In this document: piece by piece, positions 37,011-48,688 of the stretch
How the letters are laid out: each line of letters begins with the position of its first letter
How positions within the stretch are numbered: the stretch's first letter is position 1
From: Pempheris klunzingeri
Taxonomy: Eukaryota; Chordata; Actinopteri; Acropomatiformes; Pempheridae
Length of the DNA: 64,000 nucleotides
Assembly: GCF_042242105.1 (NCBI RefSeq)
Contig: NC_092022.1
Span: 24,885,001 to 24,949,000 of the forward strand
Direction: 5' to 3'
Program-made: the position numbers and the translations under genes
Notes under the pieces: model-generated
Seen by the model: the letters and a program-made list of their open reading frames with translations, nothing else
Told to the model about the DNA's origin: nothing
The model's database searches: none

Positions 37011-40000
37011 ATGTTCCCGGTGAGTAAAAACTTCCCGAAGTTTTGCATGTAAGACTGAAAGCACACATGGCATCTTTGGGTTCACCCAAAGGCGCTGTGT
37101 GTTAGTTAGTGTGGTTTTTAAAGCGGAAACAAACAAAGCAATGTTGGTTAGTAGCATTTTAGTTGTTATAATTAGTGTTTGTTTACCTGTAGGGTGAGAA
37201 AATGTAGATTCACAGCAGAGCCTAAAAACAGAGATATCATTTTTAAGCCATATTGAAATTACAATGTGTCAAAACAGAAACATTTTGTTGTCAAAAAGCA
37301 TCAAGATCACTGAGTGAGACAAAAACCTTCTGTTACTCTTCACAGATTCTTATGATGACTGTCATCGGAGGTCAAACCTTCACATGCCATCGCTCAGAGT
37401 ACCAGATAGACAAGAACTGCTGTCCTATGTGTCCCCCTGGTAAGATTAAACTGAATGTTAAAGGGATATTTCACTCTGATAGTAACACATGGAGTGTTTT
37501 AAAGATCTGCCAGGTGCCAACAAGGCTTCCATGTGCAGATCAGTGGAGCCACTCCCATTGTTGGTGCGGTTTATATTCACAAGTGAAATGTGTCTGACTG
37601 GAGTTCAACAGGAAAAGAACAAGCTGGAAAATCCAGGACTTTATTTACTCAGTTGCCAGTTTATAAAGTCCTTTCTAAAACGGCTTCAAAGAAGTGAGCA
37701 TGAGAACCTCCAAGAAGCTAGAATTGATTGTAGGGCTGTTGCTTTAGGCTGGAGACAGAAAAAGGGCAGAAACACCCGTCAACAAGAGACTCTGCTCCCT
37801 TTAGAACTGCACGTACAGCTGATCTTGATCAGGAACATCATCAGTGGATAACGTTAAGATCAAAATCAAAAGAGTTGGCAAACCTGGGATGCAGATATTG
37901 ATCATTTATCAGAATCTGATCGTTTGTATCATGTGTAATAGATCATCAGTGTGTTTTCTGTCCAGATTCACTCAAAATAGAACAGACACAACCATAGCTG
38001 GAGGTCACAAGTGCCCCATGGAGCTCTGCAGTATTTCTGACATGGCTGCTGAAAGGAAGCAGGCAGTGCCTCAGGGCTCCTCTGCCTCTTGCATGGCCCT
38101 GGTTGTAGTCTACGTTAGCTTCAGTTAGGTGTACCTAATACACCTAACTGAGTGTAATCCTCTCTAAAAATGACTGGCTGCATCTGGAGGTAGTAATAAG
38201 AATGCCACTGCAGTAGACAGCAGTGCATGTCACTTTGCACAGCTGACAAAATGTGCTTCACCCTCAAGACGATACATTTTCATTCAGTAGAAACATTATG
38301 TTGATTTCTGTTCAACAGGAAGCCGAGTTAAAACAGATTGCACGAGGACCATAAACAGAACCTGTGTTCCCTGCACCGAGGGAACCTTCATGAATCAGCC
38401 TACTGGTCGTAGACAATGTTTAACTTGCAGAACCTGTAATACAGGTAATGTCCTGTTATAACATGTTCATATTCATGAGTAGAGAGGATGTATGAATGGG
38501 ACTAATAATGATTTAACTGATCTCACTGACACCTTCCATCCATCTCTCCTTTTCCTGCCACAATCACCTCTTCACCCTGTCAGATCAATGCTGTATGTGC
38601 AGATGTTTTCCCTTGAATTCAGAAATTAAAACGATTGTTTCACATTTTCAAATAATGACATAAAACCGAATGGTCAGAAAGAAATGTAGCACGTTGCTTA
38701 AACAGAATAAAAGTTCTCCATATTCCATATTAACCTCTGTGTGTGCTGACAGGCTCTGGCCTGAAGATAAAGACGTCATGTACGAGAACATCAGATACAG
38801 TCTGTGAACCACTGGAAGGATTCTACTGTATGGACCCTACAGAGGACGGCTGTGCAGCAGCACAGAAACACACAAGCTGTCTGCCAGGACAATACATCAG
38901 GCAAAAAGGTTGGTGTTATCGTGCCGACCTTTAGATTATGTTGTAAATATGTTGTGAGGTTTGACATGAAGGATCTCAATCTGACATTCAGAACGTGTTG
39001 TGAGTGTCTCTGAGTCCATGTGAGTCCATGTGAGTCCATGTGAGTCCATGTCAGTGCATCAGTGAAATCGAGCTGGAAAACGAGTCCGCTAAGTCACTGA
39101 GCTCAGCTGAGAGAGATCCAGCCGAGGAGCCATGACAGCATCTTACTTCTACCTTATAGGAACACACGGACACAGACCCACTGAATAAATGCTAGGTCAT
39201 TTATAAATGCCTCTAAAATATTGATTAAATGATGATTGATAAGGAACATAAATAATCATAATTAATAAAGAACTACTAAACAAACTGAAAAGAAAAGCAA
39301 CCAATTAACATAAAGAGTCAAATTTCTAGGAAATCATTGAGCCACATGAATGATTAGGTTATGGACGATATCAAACTCTGAAGTGTGAAATGTTTTAGTC
39401 AGAGTTCAGTCCTGGTCCAGAAGGCTGCAGGTTTGGGAATGTGGAGTCAAATGAAACTTTCTTCAGGCTCTTTTGGGTCTCAGTCAATCAACTTGTTGGT
39501 CATTTCAATCTTCAGAGGAGAAATGGTTGCATCCAGTAAGGGGAAGGTTGTCCGTGGTAAGAAAAGATCTCCATGTAGAGATGTCATGTCGGCACAAGTA
39601 GAAAAAAGAAAGAGTCTCTGCGGTCAGTTGTGGTCCTTTGAATGAGTGGTTAAACACATGACTGTTTGGAGTCACACCTAGAAGTCACCTAACACTGTGA
39701 TCCCTTCATAATATGCACCTGCTGCCCCCTTTAAATAGATCTCATTTGTGTTTGTGCAGGATCAGCCTCAGAGGACACTGACTGCTCTGACTGCACTGCT
39801 GGAACCTTTTCAGATGGGACATTTACATCTTGTCAGCAGCACACACAGTAAGTGCAGCTTCACATTAGACTCCTCAGTTCTTCCAACAGCAGTGAGTTCA
39901 TGGGATCCTACAAATGTTCCTGTACAAAATCTCCCTCTGTCCCTCCAGATGTGAATCATTGAATCTTCTGCTGGAAAAACCAGGAACTGTTTCAATGGAT

Positions 40001-40710
40001 GCTGAATGTGGAGAACAAGGTTCAAACATGACAGGACCTGTGATTGGTGGTGTTGTTGGTGGTGTTGGTGTTGTTGGTGCTGCTGGTGTTCTGCTTTTTA
40101 TTCTGAGGAAGAAAGTAAGAAAGAAGAAGAAAGAAAAATTGAAAAATCGAAGAGACATGGAAGAGCGAGGATCTCTAATCCAAGGTATGATTTATGTTTC
40201 CGTAGTCTGAACATTACCATTGTTGGTGGATGATAATAATGTCTGTCACTGAAGTTGTTCATTAAGGTTTTAATCATTGGTTACGTTTGATTACAGACAC
40301 AACAAGCGATGCAGTCAATCCCAGACAGGTATGTTTTCTACTCTCTTCATCCATCTTGTACTTGTATGTACAGCAGAGTGTACATGGAATGATTGATTAA
40401 ATGATGTCACTCTTCTCAATATTTCACGATAAAGGAGAGTGTGATTAGAGAGGAAAGCTTCCACATGACATGACAGCAGGTAAGACAGCAGTGAGTTTTC
40501 CATTCACATATTCACTGAGTGAGGACTGTGTGATGGAGCCATTCGATGTCTTTACAAGTTACAAGATGTTTCTGCTTAAACTAAGAGCTTTTCTCTCCTC
40601 AGGATGTTGCTCCTCATGTGACACTGCAGAGGAAATGTTGCCTGCTTGAACAGCTTTTGCATCGTGGAACCTGTTGGATTTACTTTAGAGCAGCCACACA
40701 GCCCAGATAG
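37011..40710 (+). CDS. tnfrsf14: TNFRSF14-like receptor, copy C, unusual first exon
   Basis: Certain exons: 37346-37439, 38319-38444, 38753-38908, 39760-39847, 39949-40184, 40297-40328 and 40603-40710. They encode CRD1 to CRD4, stalk, membrane helix and full tail, all in phase. The 13-residue signal exon of A, B and D is absent upstream. The only good donor in matching phase is at 37019, giving ATG TTC CCG and a start MFP-ILMMTVIGGQTFTC; with it the CDS is 849 nt, 282 residues. That signal sequence is short and lacks a basic N-terminus, so secretion efficiency is uncertain. CRD2 (TDCTRTINRTC) equals copy A. The tail includes PRQD across the last junction. Confidence 0.72.
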
Positions 40711-40801
40711 AGGGTTGGCTCATCTAGAAATTCAACATCTCCACAGCAAAAATAGATCTGTGATGCCATGTTGACATCATACCAGCAACATTATACACCT
40801 G

Positions 40802-41056
40802 TCACTGCAGTTTCAATGACTGTACCTGTAGAATACGATCCAGGTATGAAATAAAACACACACGTGGGCACCACAAGCTGCCTGAGCACCAGACGCTGCC
40901 TGCATGGGTGCCGCACTCGTTGGAGACGCAGCAGTTCAGAGAGTTAGTGATCATACACAGATGGACGCTGGCAGGGAGGCCCAGGTCTAACGGACAAGAC
41001 AACCTCCTTTTATGCCAATGGGCACTGACTCCAGACCTGCTCACAACTGCTAACAA
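40802..41056 (+). other. 3' UTR of copy C with antisense open frame
   Basis: The polyadenylation signal AATAAA lies at 40850-40855, 140 bp past the stop. On the minus strand an 84-codon frame (MITNSLNCCVSNECGTHAG region) is open across the same sequence and also in copies D and E. Most likely it is a shared non-coding 3' sequence. Confidence 0.5.
40850..40855 (+). promoter_or_regulatory. Polyadenylation signal of copy C
   Basis: AATAAA in a context (CAGGTATGAAATAAAACACAC) conserved at copy D (48544-48549, minus) and copy E (61289-61294). Confidence 0.6.
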
Positions 41057-41126
41057 GACAATGACAGCTTAATTCCACCGTGTTAACAAAGCTGTTAACC
41101 TGTGATGAAAACCTCTCTGTACAATA

Positions 41127-41627
41127 ATGGATGCACAGAACTGTGACAGCAGCCTAAGTGGGACTTCTAACCACAGATCTCCAGCAGGGGTCTCCCCCCC
41201 TCATGGGACCTGGTGTATAGCTGCATCCATAGCTATAGCTGTGTGTGTCACATGTTTTACAGCCTATTTTTTTCTCAACAGTAACCCTAGAGTATGCAAG
41301 TGTGTTAAATGCTTATTAGACTTAAGGTCAATGAGATCACCAGTGATTGCTCACAACCTGTCATGTTGTAGAATGAATGCATTAACACATCGTGTCTTTT
41401 TGTACTTGTGCACTGACATTCTTGTATTTTATTGTTGTCACTTCAAATGTCTCTTGTTGTTCCCCACTCTGGGACAACGGCTGTATGAACATGCTTGCTC
41501 ACTTTTTATACTGATGTTCATTAATGTGCTCTCCATCCATTATTTATACCGCTTATCCGTCAGGGTCTCAGGGGAGCTGGAGCCAATCCCAGCTGACTTT
41601 GTGCGAGAGACAGGGTCCACCCTGAAC
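41127..41627 (+). other. Conserved 3' flanking frame with one membrane-like segment (copy C side)
   Basis: The same MDAQNCDSSLSG frame as at 31805, here open for 167 codons. After about residue 65 it passes into non-homologous and interspersed-repeat sequence (ELEPIPADFVRETG comes from the repeat), so the long frame is fortuitous beyond that point. Confidence 0.35.
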
Positions 41628-41704
41628 TAGTCGCCAGCCAATCACAGGGCCACATTTGTTAGGCACTGTTTCTCTGGTTTTCACTTTGTAACACTTTGTA
41701 TTTA

Positions 41705-41945
41705 ACCAAATCAAATCAAATCAAATCAACTTTATTGGCCAAGTCTGAATAGGCAAACAAGGAATTTGACTCGGTGAAGCTTGACTCTCTCTGTACAGTG
41801 AGGAAATAAAGTAGAAATAAACTACAACAGGACTACAGAACAGTATAAACAAATATAGAACTCTTTAACAGCACACTAACTTTTGTATTGTACTCTGGCA
41901 AAGTAATTTCCGTAGGAATCAATAAAGTTGATCTTATTTTATCTT
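41705..41945 (+). mobile_element. LINE 3' tail with (AATCA)n, duplicate of 32296-32540
   Basis: Nearly identical to the copy beside receptor B, so it was inserted before the unit was duplicated. Confidence 0.65.
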
Positions 41946-41994
41946 TTATTTTGAAATGTGTTTTATGTGCCCATTTCCTGTGATAAAGGAAGTT

Positions 41995-42698
41995 TTATTT
42001 TGAAATGTCACTGAACGCACGTAACGAAGTGGCAGGTAAACTCCAAGGTGATGACGGTGAGGAGCAGGGGGAGAGAAACAAGTGATGAAGAAGTAAAGAG
42101 AAACGGAAGAGTAAAAAGGAGTTCAGCTGCAGTTGGAACAACAACAAGGTTCAGTAATTGTTGGTGTAAAAGAAGTTCTGTGGTAATTATGAAGCAAACT
42201 AACGTGACTTCTTTGTGTTGTAGTTTCTATTTAGTTGGTTTATGACCTGCATTCACAGTGAAGGACATCAGACCACCAGTCCTGGCTTTCACTGATATCC
42301 ACTGGTGCTGATCTCCCTTTGCAGCAGTCACTGACACCTTCCATCCATCTCTCCTTTTCCTGCCACAGTCACTTCTTCACCCTGTCAGATCAATGCCGTG
42401 TGTGCAGATGGTGTCCCATGAATTCAGATTTCCAAATAATGACATAAAAACCGGTGCAAGACGGACGAAAGTGAAAGCATTTGCCAAGAATGTTTTCATT
42501 AATCAAGAATGAAAGTCGGAGGTCCGAACATAAATACCGATCCAGCAGCGTTATTCCCCTAATCTGCAGGGCAGCGTGTGACCCTGTGATTGGCTGGCGA
42601 CTCCAAGTCAGCTGGGATTGGCTCCAGGTACAGACAATGGATGGATGGACATGAAAACGAATGGTGAGTTTAAACAGAATAAAAGTTCTCCATATTCC
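41995..42698 (+). repeat. Duplication segment with conserved short frame (copy 3 of 4), cut off before CRD3
   Basis: It matches 32585-33290 through the GCAAGACGGACGAAAGTGAAAGC block, but stops at CCATATTCCA where an LTR begins. The CRD3 fragment expected next is missing. Confidence 0.75.
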
Positions 42699-42699
42699 A

Positions 42700-43040
42700 T
42701 GTGGCGCAGCTAACCAAACAATGATTAGCCGCTGAGGGCTAAGAAAGGGTGGTCCGTCCGACACGCTTCGTCAAAGAATCATCACTCCAGAACTTCTTTG
42801 TGCGGTTTATTGACACACACACATGCACAGATTGACTTACTTGAAGTGATTGAAAATGAGACACTTGTTGCGGTCAACGGAGAATAGCGCCACCCTACTC
42901 ACCCCTCTCCGTAGCAAACACAAAAGAACCTGGACTACAAGCAACAACAGGTGATATTGATGAATGAAACACACCCCCCGTGGCTGACGCAGGCACACCG
43001 CTTCCACACCAGTGACAGGAGTACAACCTCACCCCCCACA
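42700..43040 (-). mobile_element. 3' LTR of BEL/Pao element
   Basis: A 341-bp block with TG...CA ends (minus strand begins TGTGGGGGGTGAGG). Its right half is repeated directly at 45158-45307. A purine-rich tract (AATTAGGGGCCGGAA, minus) lies immediately before it, as expected for priming of plus-strand DNA. Confidence 0.8.
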
Positions 43041-45157
43041 TTCCGGCCCCTAATTATTATATCAAAATAATTACATGCCTGAACATTAGTCCAAAACTGG
43101 CATACAAATCAAACACATGATCACAATGAAAGTCCAATTTTCAATGTCCTTTCTCCAGTGTATGTCAGCTTCCTCAGGCTGGACCTCACCTGGATGCAGT
43201 CAGTCAGGAGTGAGATAGTCATCGTCACTCAAAGGTCATGTCAAAGTTCAGTCATGTCAAAGAGTCACAAGTGTTCATCAGGACTTCGCTGCCTCCAGGA
43301 GGAGACAGATCTTCGTGATAGGCCTGTCCAAAAAACTTGTCTTGGTCTTGATCCTCACCTGTCGCACCAGTCCTTTCTTATCTGGGACAGCTTCAACAAT
43401 CCTCCCCATGACCCAAGACTTCCGAGGTGCAGAGTCATCCACAATGAGCACAGTGTCTCCAGGTATGAAGTTACGCTTGACTCTGGTCCACTTCTGACGT
43501 TCCTGGAGCTGTGGTAAGTATTCTTTAGTCCATCTTTTCCAGAACAGGTCAGCCATGTATTGTACCTGTTTCCATCGGCGAGTAGCATACAGATCATCCT
43601 TTTTGAAGTCCTCCAGCAGATGGAGCTGCTGTATCCATCTTGTCCACTCTGTGGCAACAGGTTCAGGTATCATGTCATCCCACCCTAAACCCGCTCTGCA
43701 CAGCTCCTGCAAAATTAGCTTGGCTTTCAACACCACTGGTACCAACACACCAAGCGGGTCATAGATTGAACTGACCATGGACAGGATGCCTCTGCGTGTC
43801 AAAGGTTGATCTTGAAGAGTTATCCTGAACTTAAATGCATCGGATTGAACACACCATTGCACGCCCAATGCTCTTTCCACAGGAAGTGTGTCATAGTCCA
43901 GATCCAGCTCTTTTACTTCCTTAGCTCTCTCCTCTTCAGGGATTGCAGACAACACATTGCGGCTGTTGCTCAACCACTTCTTCAGCTGAAAGCCGCCTGT
44001 GGCACAAATGGCTCTGCTCTTCTTCTTCGAATTATATATGCCATGATGTGGAATATACCATGCTTTGTCGGAGCTATGTGCCAGGTCTTTATTAGGCACC
44101 TTTTCAGCATAACCACAAGATATGATGTCACTCATGAAAGCAGCATAGTCAGCATGGAATATGGCGTCCCTCTGGAACCTGCTTTTCAGACTATAAGCAC
44201 GTTGTTCTGCTAACTTGCGGTTATCGGGCATGCTCACCTTCTTTTTCTTTAAAGGCAGAGAAATGCTGTAGTGACCATCTACCAATTCAATACTGCTTTC
44301 AACCATTTCAAGGAACTTATGATCTTCTCTTGACAGGCCTGGCTGTTCATCCTGACAGCACTCTGGAAAATCCATCTGAAACTGTTGCTTCCACAACTCA
44401 TCCAGCTTCACAACTGAGATTCTGTTTACAGTGACTTGAGGATTTTCACAGTCCTGTCCACCATCACTGAGTGGTCCATTAACAGTCCATCCCAATACTG
44501 TCTGAATGGCATATGGTCCTCCATCCTGACTCGGAATCACTTTCATGGGTTCCAGAGCTCAAACCAATCAGAAGTTCCACGTTAGAATCAATCTCTGGCA
44601 AACGTACCTCATACAAATATGGCCATCTGTACAATGACCTGCTGCCGTGGGATGTTACTCCTAGTCACAGGCATTTTCTTTTGTACAAAAACATCTGGCA
44701 GCTCACAGTAAAAGTCGCCATCCAGACCAGATACCTCCAAATCTGACACAGTACTACTATCCACAACCTTTTCTTGGCCCATAGTGCGAAGCAAAATCCT
44801 AGTTCCTCTTCCTGTAATGTCCAACCTATTCATCAAGCTTGTTGTACAGAAGGATGCTGAACTTCCTTGGTCCAAAAAGGCATAAGTTTCCACAATTTTA
44901 TGACCCCTTTTAGACTTGACTTTAACTGGAACAATGGATAGTTTGCAATCTAGCTCACCGGCCCCAGTAAGACCACTGCTCTGAACCGCTACCACAGCGC
45001 TGGTCATGGCTGTATCAAAGGTTGCCTGACTCATTTCGATTCCCTTGTCCTTCAGATGAATGTGAAGCATGCTTGGATGTTTAGATCCACACACTTTGCA
45101 TGACAGTCGCCTTCTACAGTCTTTGCTCATGTGTCCTATGCACAGACAGCCAAAGCA
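43041..45157 (-). mobile_element. BEL/Pao retrotransposon, internally deleted coding region
   Basis: The frame at 45274-44609 holds gag/protease-type features: two CCHC-like knuckles (CFGCLCIGHMSKDC and CKVCGSKHPSMLH) and a retropepsin-like FLDQGSSASFC. The frame at 44546-43278 has AIQTVLGWTVNGPL, ALGVQWCVQSDAFKFRI and SIYDPLGVLVPVVLKAK of the Pao polyprotein. It then jumps to FWKRWTKEYLPQLQERQKW and PGDTVLIVDD from the end of integrase. The reverse-transcriptase palm with its YVDD motif, most of RNase H and the integrase core are missing. The two frames are separated by a stop. The copy is non-functional. Confidence 0.88.
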
Positions 45158-45307
45158 GACCCTACTCACCCCTCTCCGTAGCAAACACAAAAGAACCTGG
45201 ACTACAAGCAACAACAGGTGATATTGATGAATGAAACACCCCCCCCGTGGCTGACGCAGGCACACCGCTTCCACACCAGTGACAGGAGTACAACCTCACC
45301 CCCCACA
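45158..45307 (-). mobile_element. Partial 5' LTR of the BEL/Pao element
   Basis: About 150 bp identical to the matching half of the 3' LTR except for one C-run change. The inner part of the LTR, primer site and most of gag are deleted, so the LTR joins directly to the zinc-knuckle frame. Flanks (ttcca at left, attac at right) show no target duplication. Confidence 0.8.
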
Positions 45308-45359
45308 ATTACAGTTAAATATTGTGAAACCCTGGTAATATTTTACAGTGTTACAGAAC

Positions 45360-45596
45360 CGTATATTTATTGGGGTTTTTTTAAGGAAAACAAGGAATAC
45401 AAAAGCAAAAACAGAACTGGGCGTACAAAGGGCAGCAAAATACAATGCTAGATCACTACAGCATCACAATCCAACAAGGTTTCAAGGTCGAGGTGAGTGG
45501 ACCACTGTGGGCATGTTAGAGTGTCCACCTGGTTGGGCAAGACGATCTAAGAATGGCTGCCAAATGGTGTAAAATGTATTTCTCCTGCCACTTACT
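45360..45596. repeat. Duplication segment, inverted copy of 63630-63840
   Basis: A frame ending RSLQHHNPTRFQGRGEWTTV...CQMV is open here on the plus strand and in the mirrored block on the minus strand (63653-63988). No family recognised. Confidence 0.6.
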
Positions 45597-45829
45597 TTAA
45601 ACTCTTATGGCATTCATCGTACAGCTTCCAGTGCACAGTTTAGGTCTGCATTCAAATGTGTGATGCTTGATAGCTGAATAACTGCATAACTTCCTGTATA
45701 ACTTCCTTGCTCGTGTGTTTCTGTGCTGCTGCACAGCCGTCCTCTGTAGGGTCCTCACAGTAGAATCCTTCCAGTGGTTCACAGACTGTATCTGATGTTC
45801 TCGTACATGACGTCTTTATCTTCAAGAGC
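45597..45829 (-). pseudogene. TNFRSF14-like CRD3 fragment H
   Basis: Inverted counterpart of fragment J. It lacks the same four bases after the acceptor as G and J, and also two bases in the extension (GCAGTTATT for GCAGAGTTATT). The frame therefore shifts and stops at QLFSYQASHI. No other receptor exon belongs to it. Confidence 0.75.
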
Positions 45830-45929
45830 CTGTCAGCACACACAGAGGTTAATATGGAATATGGAGAACTTTTATTATGTTTAAACTCACCATTCGTTTT
45901 CATGTCCATCCATCCATTGTCTTGATACC

Positions 45930-46994
45930 TGGAGCCAATCCCAGCTGACTTGGAGGCGAGGAGAGGCGCCAGCCAATCACAGGGTCACACGCTGTGCAGA
46001 ATCAGTGAATGGCACAGTGCCCAAGTGAGGACCTAATCAAGAAGCTTCCACACAGACTCTATCAGTCTGTGTGCTTGATCGGTAGGGATTCCCCCAGTCT
46101 CACCACTCGTTTTAATTCACAGTAATTCTGAAATGCCTTAACTAAAGTGTCCCCTTACTAGTCAAATGTCCCCCACAGAACTGCTTGTTGACCTGGATCA
46201 GGTGTCGGAATTCTCAATCAGTATCATCTGATCGATACCACACACCTCATTCAGTTAAAATATCATCCAAGCAGCAAACCACCCACACTGTTATGAAAAA
46301 TAACAAACTTGTCCCTGTGTCCTTATTCTTTAAAAAGGTCAGAGGAGCCACAAACTGAGTCTAACATCTCTTTTTTTAAATGCTTCTTGGATAAATAAAG
46401 TACGTAACCTTTTCTGATTTGCTGTTGTGGTTTGTGCATTACAGATAGCAGAAGTCAGTCTGGTATATTCTATCTATCTGCTTCTCAAAACAATAAAGGA
46501 GACAGAGTGGCGTCTTACTAACAGACGTTTTACTAACAGAAGTGTTTTTTTTAGTTCATGCTCTCTGTATGTGGTGTGAATATGTGTGAGCCTTGATGCT
46601 ACGCAGTTTAATGTCTCACAAGTTTATTTTTAACTTCTGCTTTTCTGGCATCACTTCAATGCGACACTCATTCATTCAGCGTCCACCTTTCGTTTAGTTC
46701 CTGAACGCACCAGTACCGACAGCATGTAGCCCACAGAGGGCCCCCGCTGACTGACACATCAAGCCAGAGGACCGATACCACAGTCTTTGGCTGTTTTAAA
46801 CCGTAATAAAGGGCTACCTATAAGTTTGTCTGTACAGTATGAGGTCCAGCCTGGTACATGCTGTGTCTGAACTCCTGTCCAGAAAGAGTTGGCTCAGTTA
46901 GTGTTTGTTAAAATGGAGGCAGGGCTGGTCCTCATACACTACTGTTAGCTGAGGCGCGACAGTGTGTCGCAGCTGTCGGAGGACGGTGTTGTAC
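45930..46994. other. Spacer between fragment H and the orphan receptor exons
   Basis: The part up to about 46515 is an inverted copy of 62720-63300. The rest (46516-46994) is not duplicated in the window. No CRD2-like exon was found in it on either strand. Confidence 0.6.
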
Positions 46995-47223
46995 CTTCGT
47001 GGCACATCGGGCAGCAGTCCCCGCTCCGTGTCCTGTACTCCTTGTGGCGGCAGCCCTGCCCCGAGACCGCGAACGCAGCAACACAGCCTGAACAAACAAG
47101 CAGCAGGTTCAGTGTGGCATCAACGGACATGTAGCTAAGTTAGCATTAGCTTAGCCCTGTCACTTCCTGGGCTACTTCCTCGCTACTGGTTAACTTACCG
47201 AACACAACCAACGTCGACAGCAT
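46995..47223 (-). CDS. Orphan TNF-receptor first exons (signal peptide and CRD1)
   Basis: Two exons on the minus strand: 47223-47199 (ATG, 25 nt) and 47087-46995 (93 nt), joined through a GTAAGT donor and a TTTGTTCAG acceptor. They encode MLSTLVVFGCVAAFAVSGQG as a good signal peptide, then CRHKEYRTRSGDCCPMCHEG, a CRD1 of the HVEM/CD40 type. The second exon ends in phase 1 with a donor, exactly as the CRD1 exons of copies A-E. It is GC-rich, diverged from those copies and occurs once. No matching CRD2 exon lies downstream, where only fragment H is found. It may be the ancestral receptor's remnant or a gene broken by the rearrangement. Confidence 0.7.
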
Positions 47224-47439
47224 GCTAACGCCTGCTATCGCGTTGTTTCGACGGGTTTTGAACACATTCGCTCAATTTTGTGGGGAAATGCTAACAATTA
47301 TGCTACACAGCGTTAGCAGCTAACGGCTAACTAGCTGTGGAAATACCCTAAAAAAAGGGCGTCAGGCGTTCGTTAAGTTCTGGCAACAGCTACTGGAGCA
47401 ACGTCAGAGAGGGGCGGGGACTGACTGCAGCTAACACTT

Positions 47440-47890
47440 AATAATAAATAATTAGGTAAATAATATAATAATAATAATAATAAACCTCACACTGGATGTT
47501 TGTTCATGTGTTACATCTGCATTGCTCAACATAAGATAATAAACAATAACATCCAGCACTAATATTACGATTGTACAGAAAATAAGGATTCTCTACAAAA
47601 CCTCATGTTTGTGCTCATAAGAGCCAATCAGCTGATCAGGCAACAGCCAGATGTTTCCCATCATGATGTGAAGGTCTGAAGCACTGCTGCTGTTCCTCTC
47701 TGTTAGTCTGGGCCTCATGTCTAATCAATAGTGTTAGTATTAGTATTAACTAACACCAACACATTGATTAACAGACAGCAGAAGGATACAATTTCAACCC
47801 ATTTACAGAAAACAAGTCCATATGCTGAACATTAGATGCTGCAGGAGTTTGATGAGGGAATGTTGGCCAATGTATTAAACATTTATGAAC
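47440..47890 (-). repeat. Duplication segment, inverted copy of 24010-24450 and 61900-62270
   Basis: The same flank block as described at 24010, in opposite orientation, preceded by a (TAA)n run at 47462-47482. Confidence 0.8.
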
Positions 47891-48039
47891 ATCAGTATAA
47901 AAAGTGAACAAGCATGTTCATTTACAGCCGTTGTCCCAGAGTGGGGAACAACAACATACATTTGAACAATAAAATACAAGAATGTCAGTGCACAAGTACA
48001 AAAAGACACGATGTGTTAATGTGTTAATGCATTCATTCT

Positions 48040-48268
48040 ACAACATGACCAGTAGAGAGCAATCACTGGTGATCTCATTTGCCTTGCTCACAGAGCACAG
48101 AGGGTTACTGTTATGAAAAAAAGAGAAAAAAATAGGCTGTAAAACATGTGACACACACAGCTATAGCTATGGATGCAGCTATACACCAGGTCCCATGAGG
48201 GGGGGAGACCCCTGCTGGAGATCTGTGGTTAGAAGTCCCACTTAGGCTGCTGTCACAGTTCTGTGCAT
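48040..48268 (-). other. Conserved 3' flanking frame with one membrane-like segment (copy D side)
   Basis: The MDAQNCDSSLSG frame starts at 48268 on the minus strand, on the 3' side of copy D, matching copies B, C and E. It reaches the CVTCF hydrophobic region, after which the sequence differs. Confidence 0.35.
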
Positions 48269-48543
48269 CCATTATTGTACAGAGAGGTTTTCATCACAGG
48301 TTAACAGCTTTGTTAACACGGTGGAATTAAGCTGTCATTGTCTTGTTAGCAGTTGTGAGCAGGTCTGGAGTCAGTGCCCATTGGCATAAAAGGAGGTGGT
48401 CTTGTCCGTTAGACCTGGGCCTCCCTGCCAGCGTCCATCTGTGTATGATCACTAACTCTCTGAACTGCTGCGTCTCCAACGAGTGCGGCACCCATGCAGG
48501 CAGCGTCTGGTGCTCAGGCAGCTTGTGGTGCCCACGTGTGTGT

Positions 48544-48549
48544 TTTATT
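48544..48549 (-). promoter_or_regulatory. Polyadenylation signal of copy D
   Basis: TTTATT on the plus strand, AATAAA on the minus strand, 140 bp past the copy D stop in a context conserved with C and E. Confidence 0.6.
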
Positions 48550-48688
48550 TCATACCTGGATCATATTCTGCAGGTACAGTCATTGAAACTGCAGTGACAG
48601 GTGTATAATGTTGCTGGTATGATGTCAACATGGCATCACAGATCTATTTTTGCTGTGAAGATGTTGAATTTCTAGATGAGCCAACCCT

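Noticed and set aside
36419-37066. 215-codon minus-strand frame (ILRSNM repeats) as a protein
   Set aside because: It is a translation of the minisatellite on the strand opposite to the receptor; open only because the unit is 18 bp.
46800-46990. Possible CRD2 exon after the orphan CRD1 (GVQTQHVPGWTSYCTDKLIG)
   Set aside because: An acceptor and phase are possible, but the cysteine pattern of a TNFR domain is absent.
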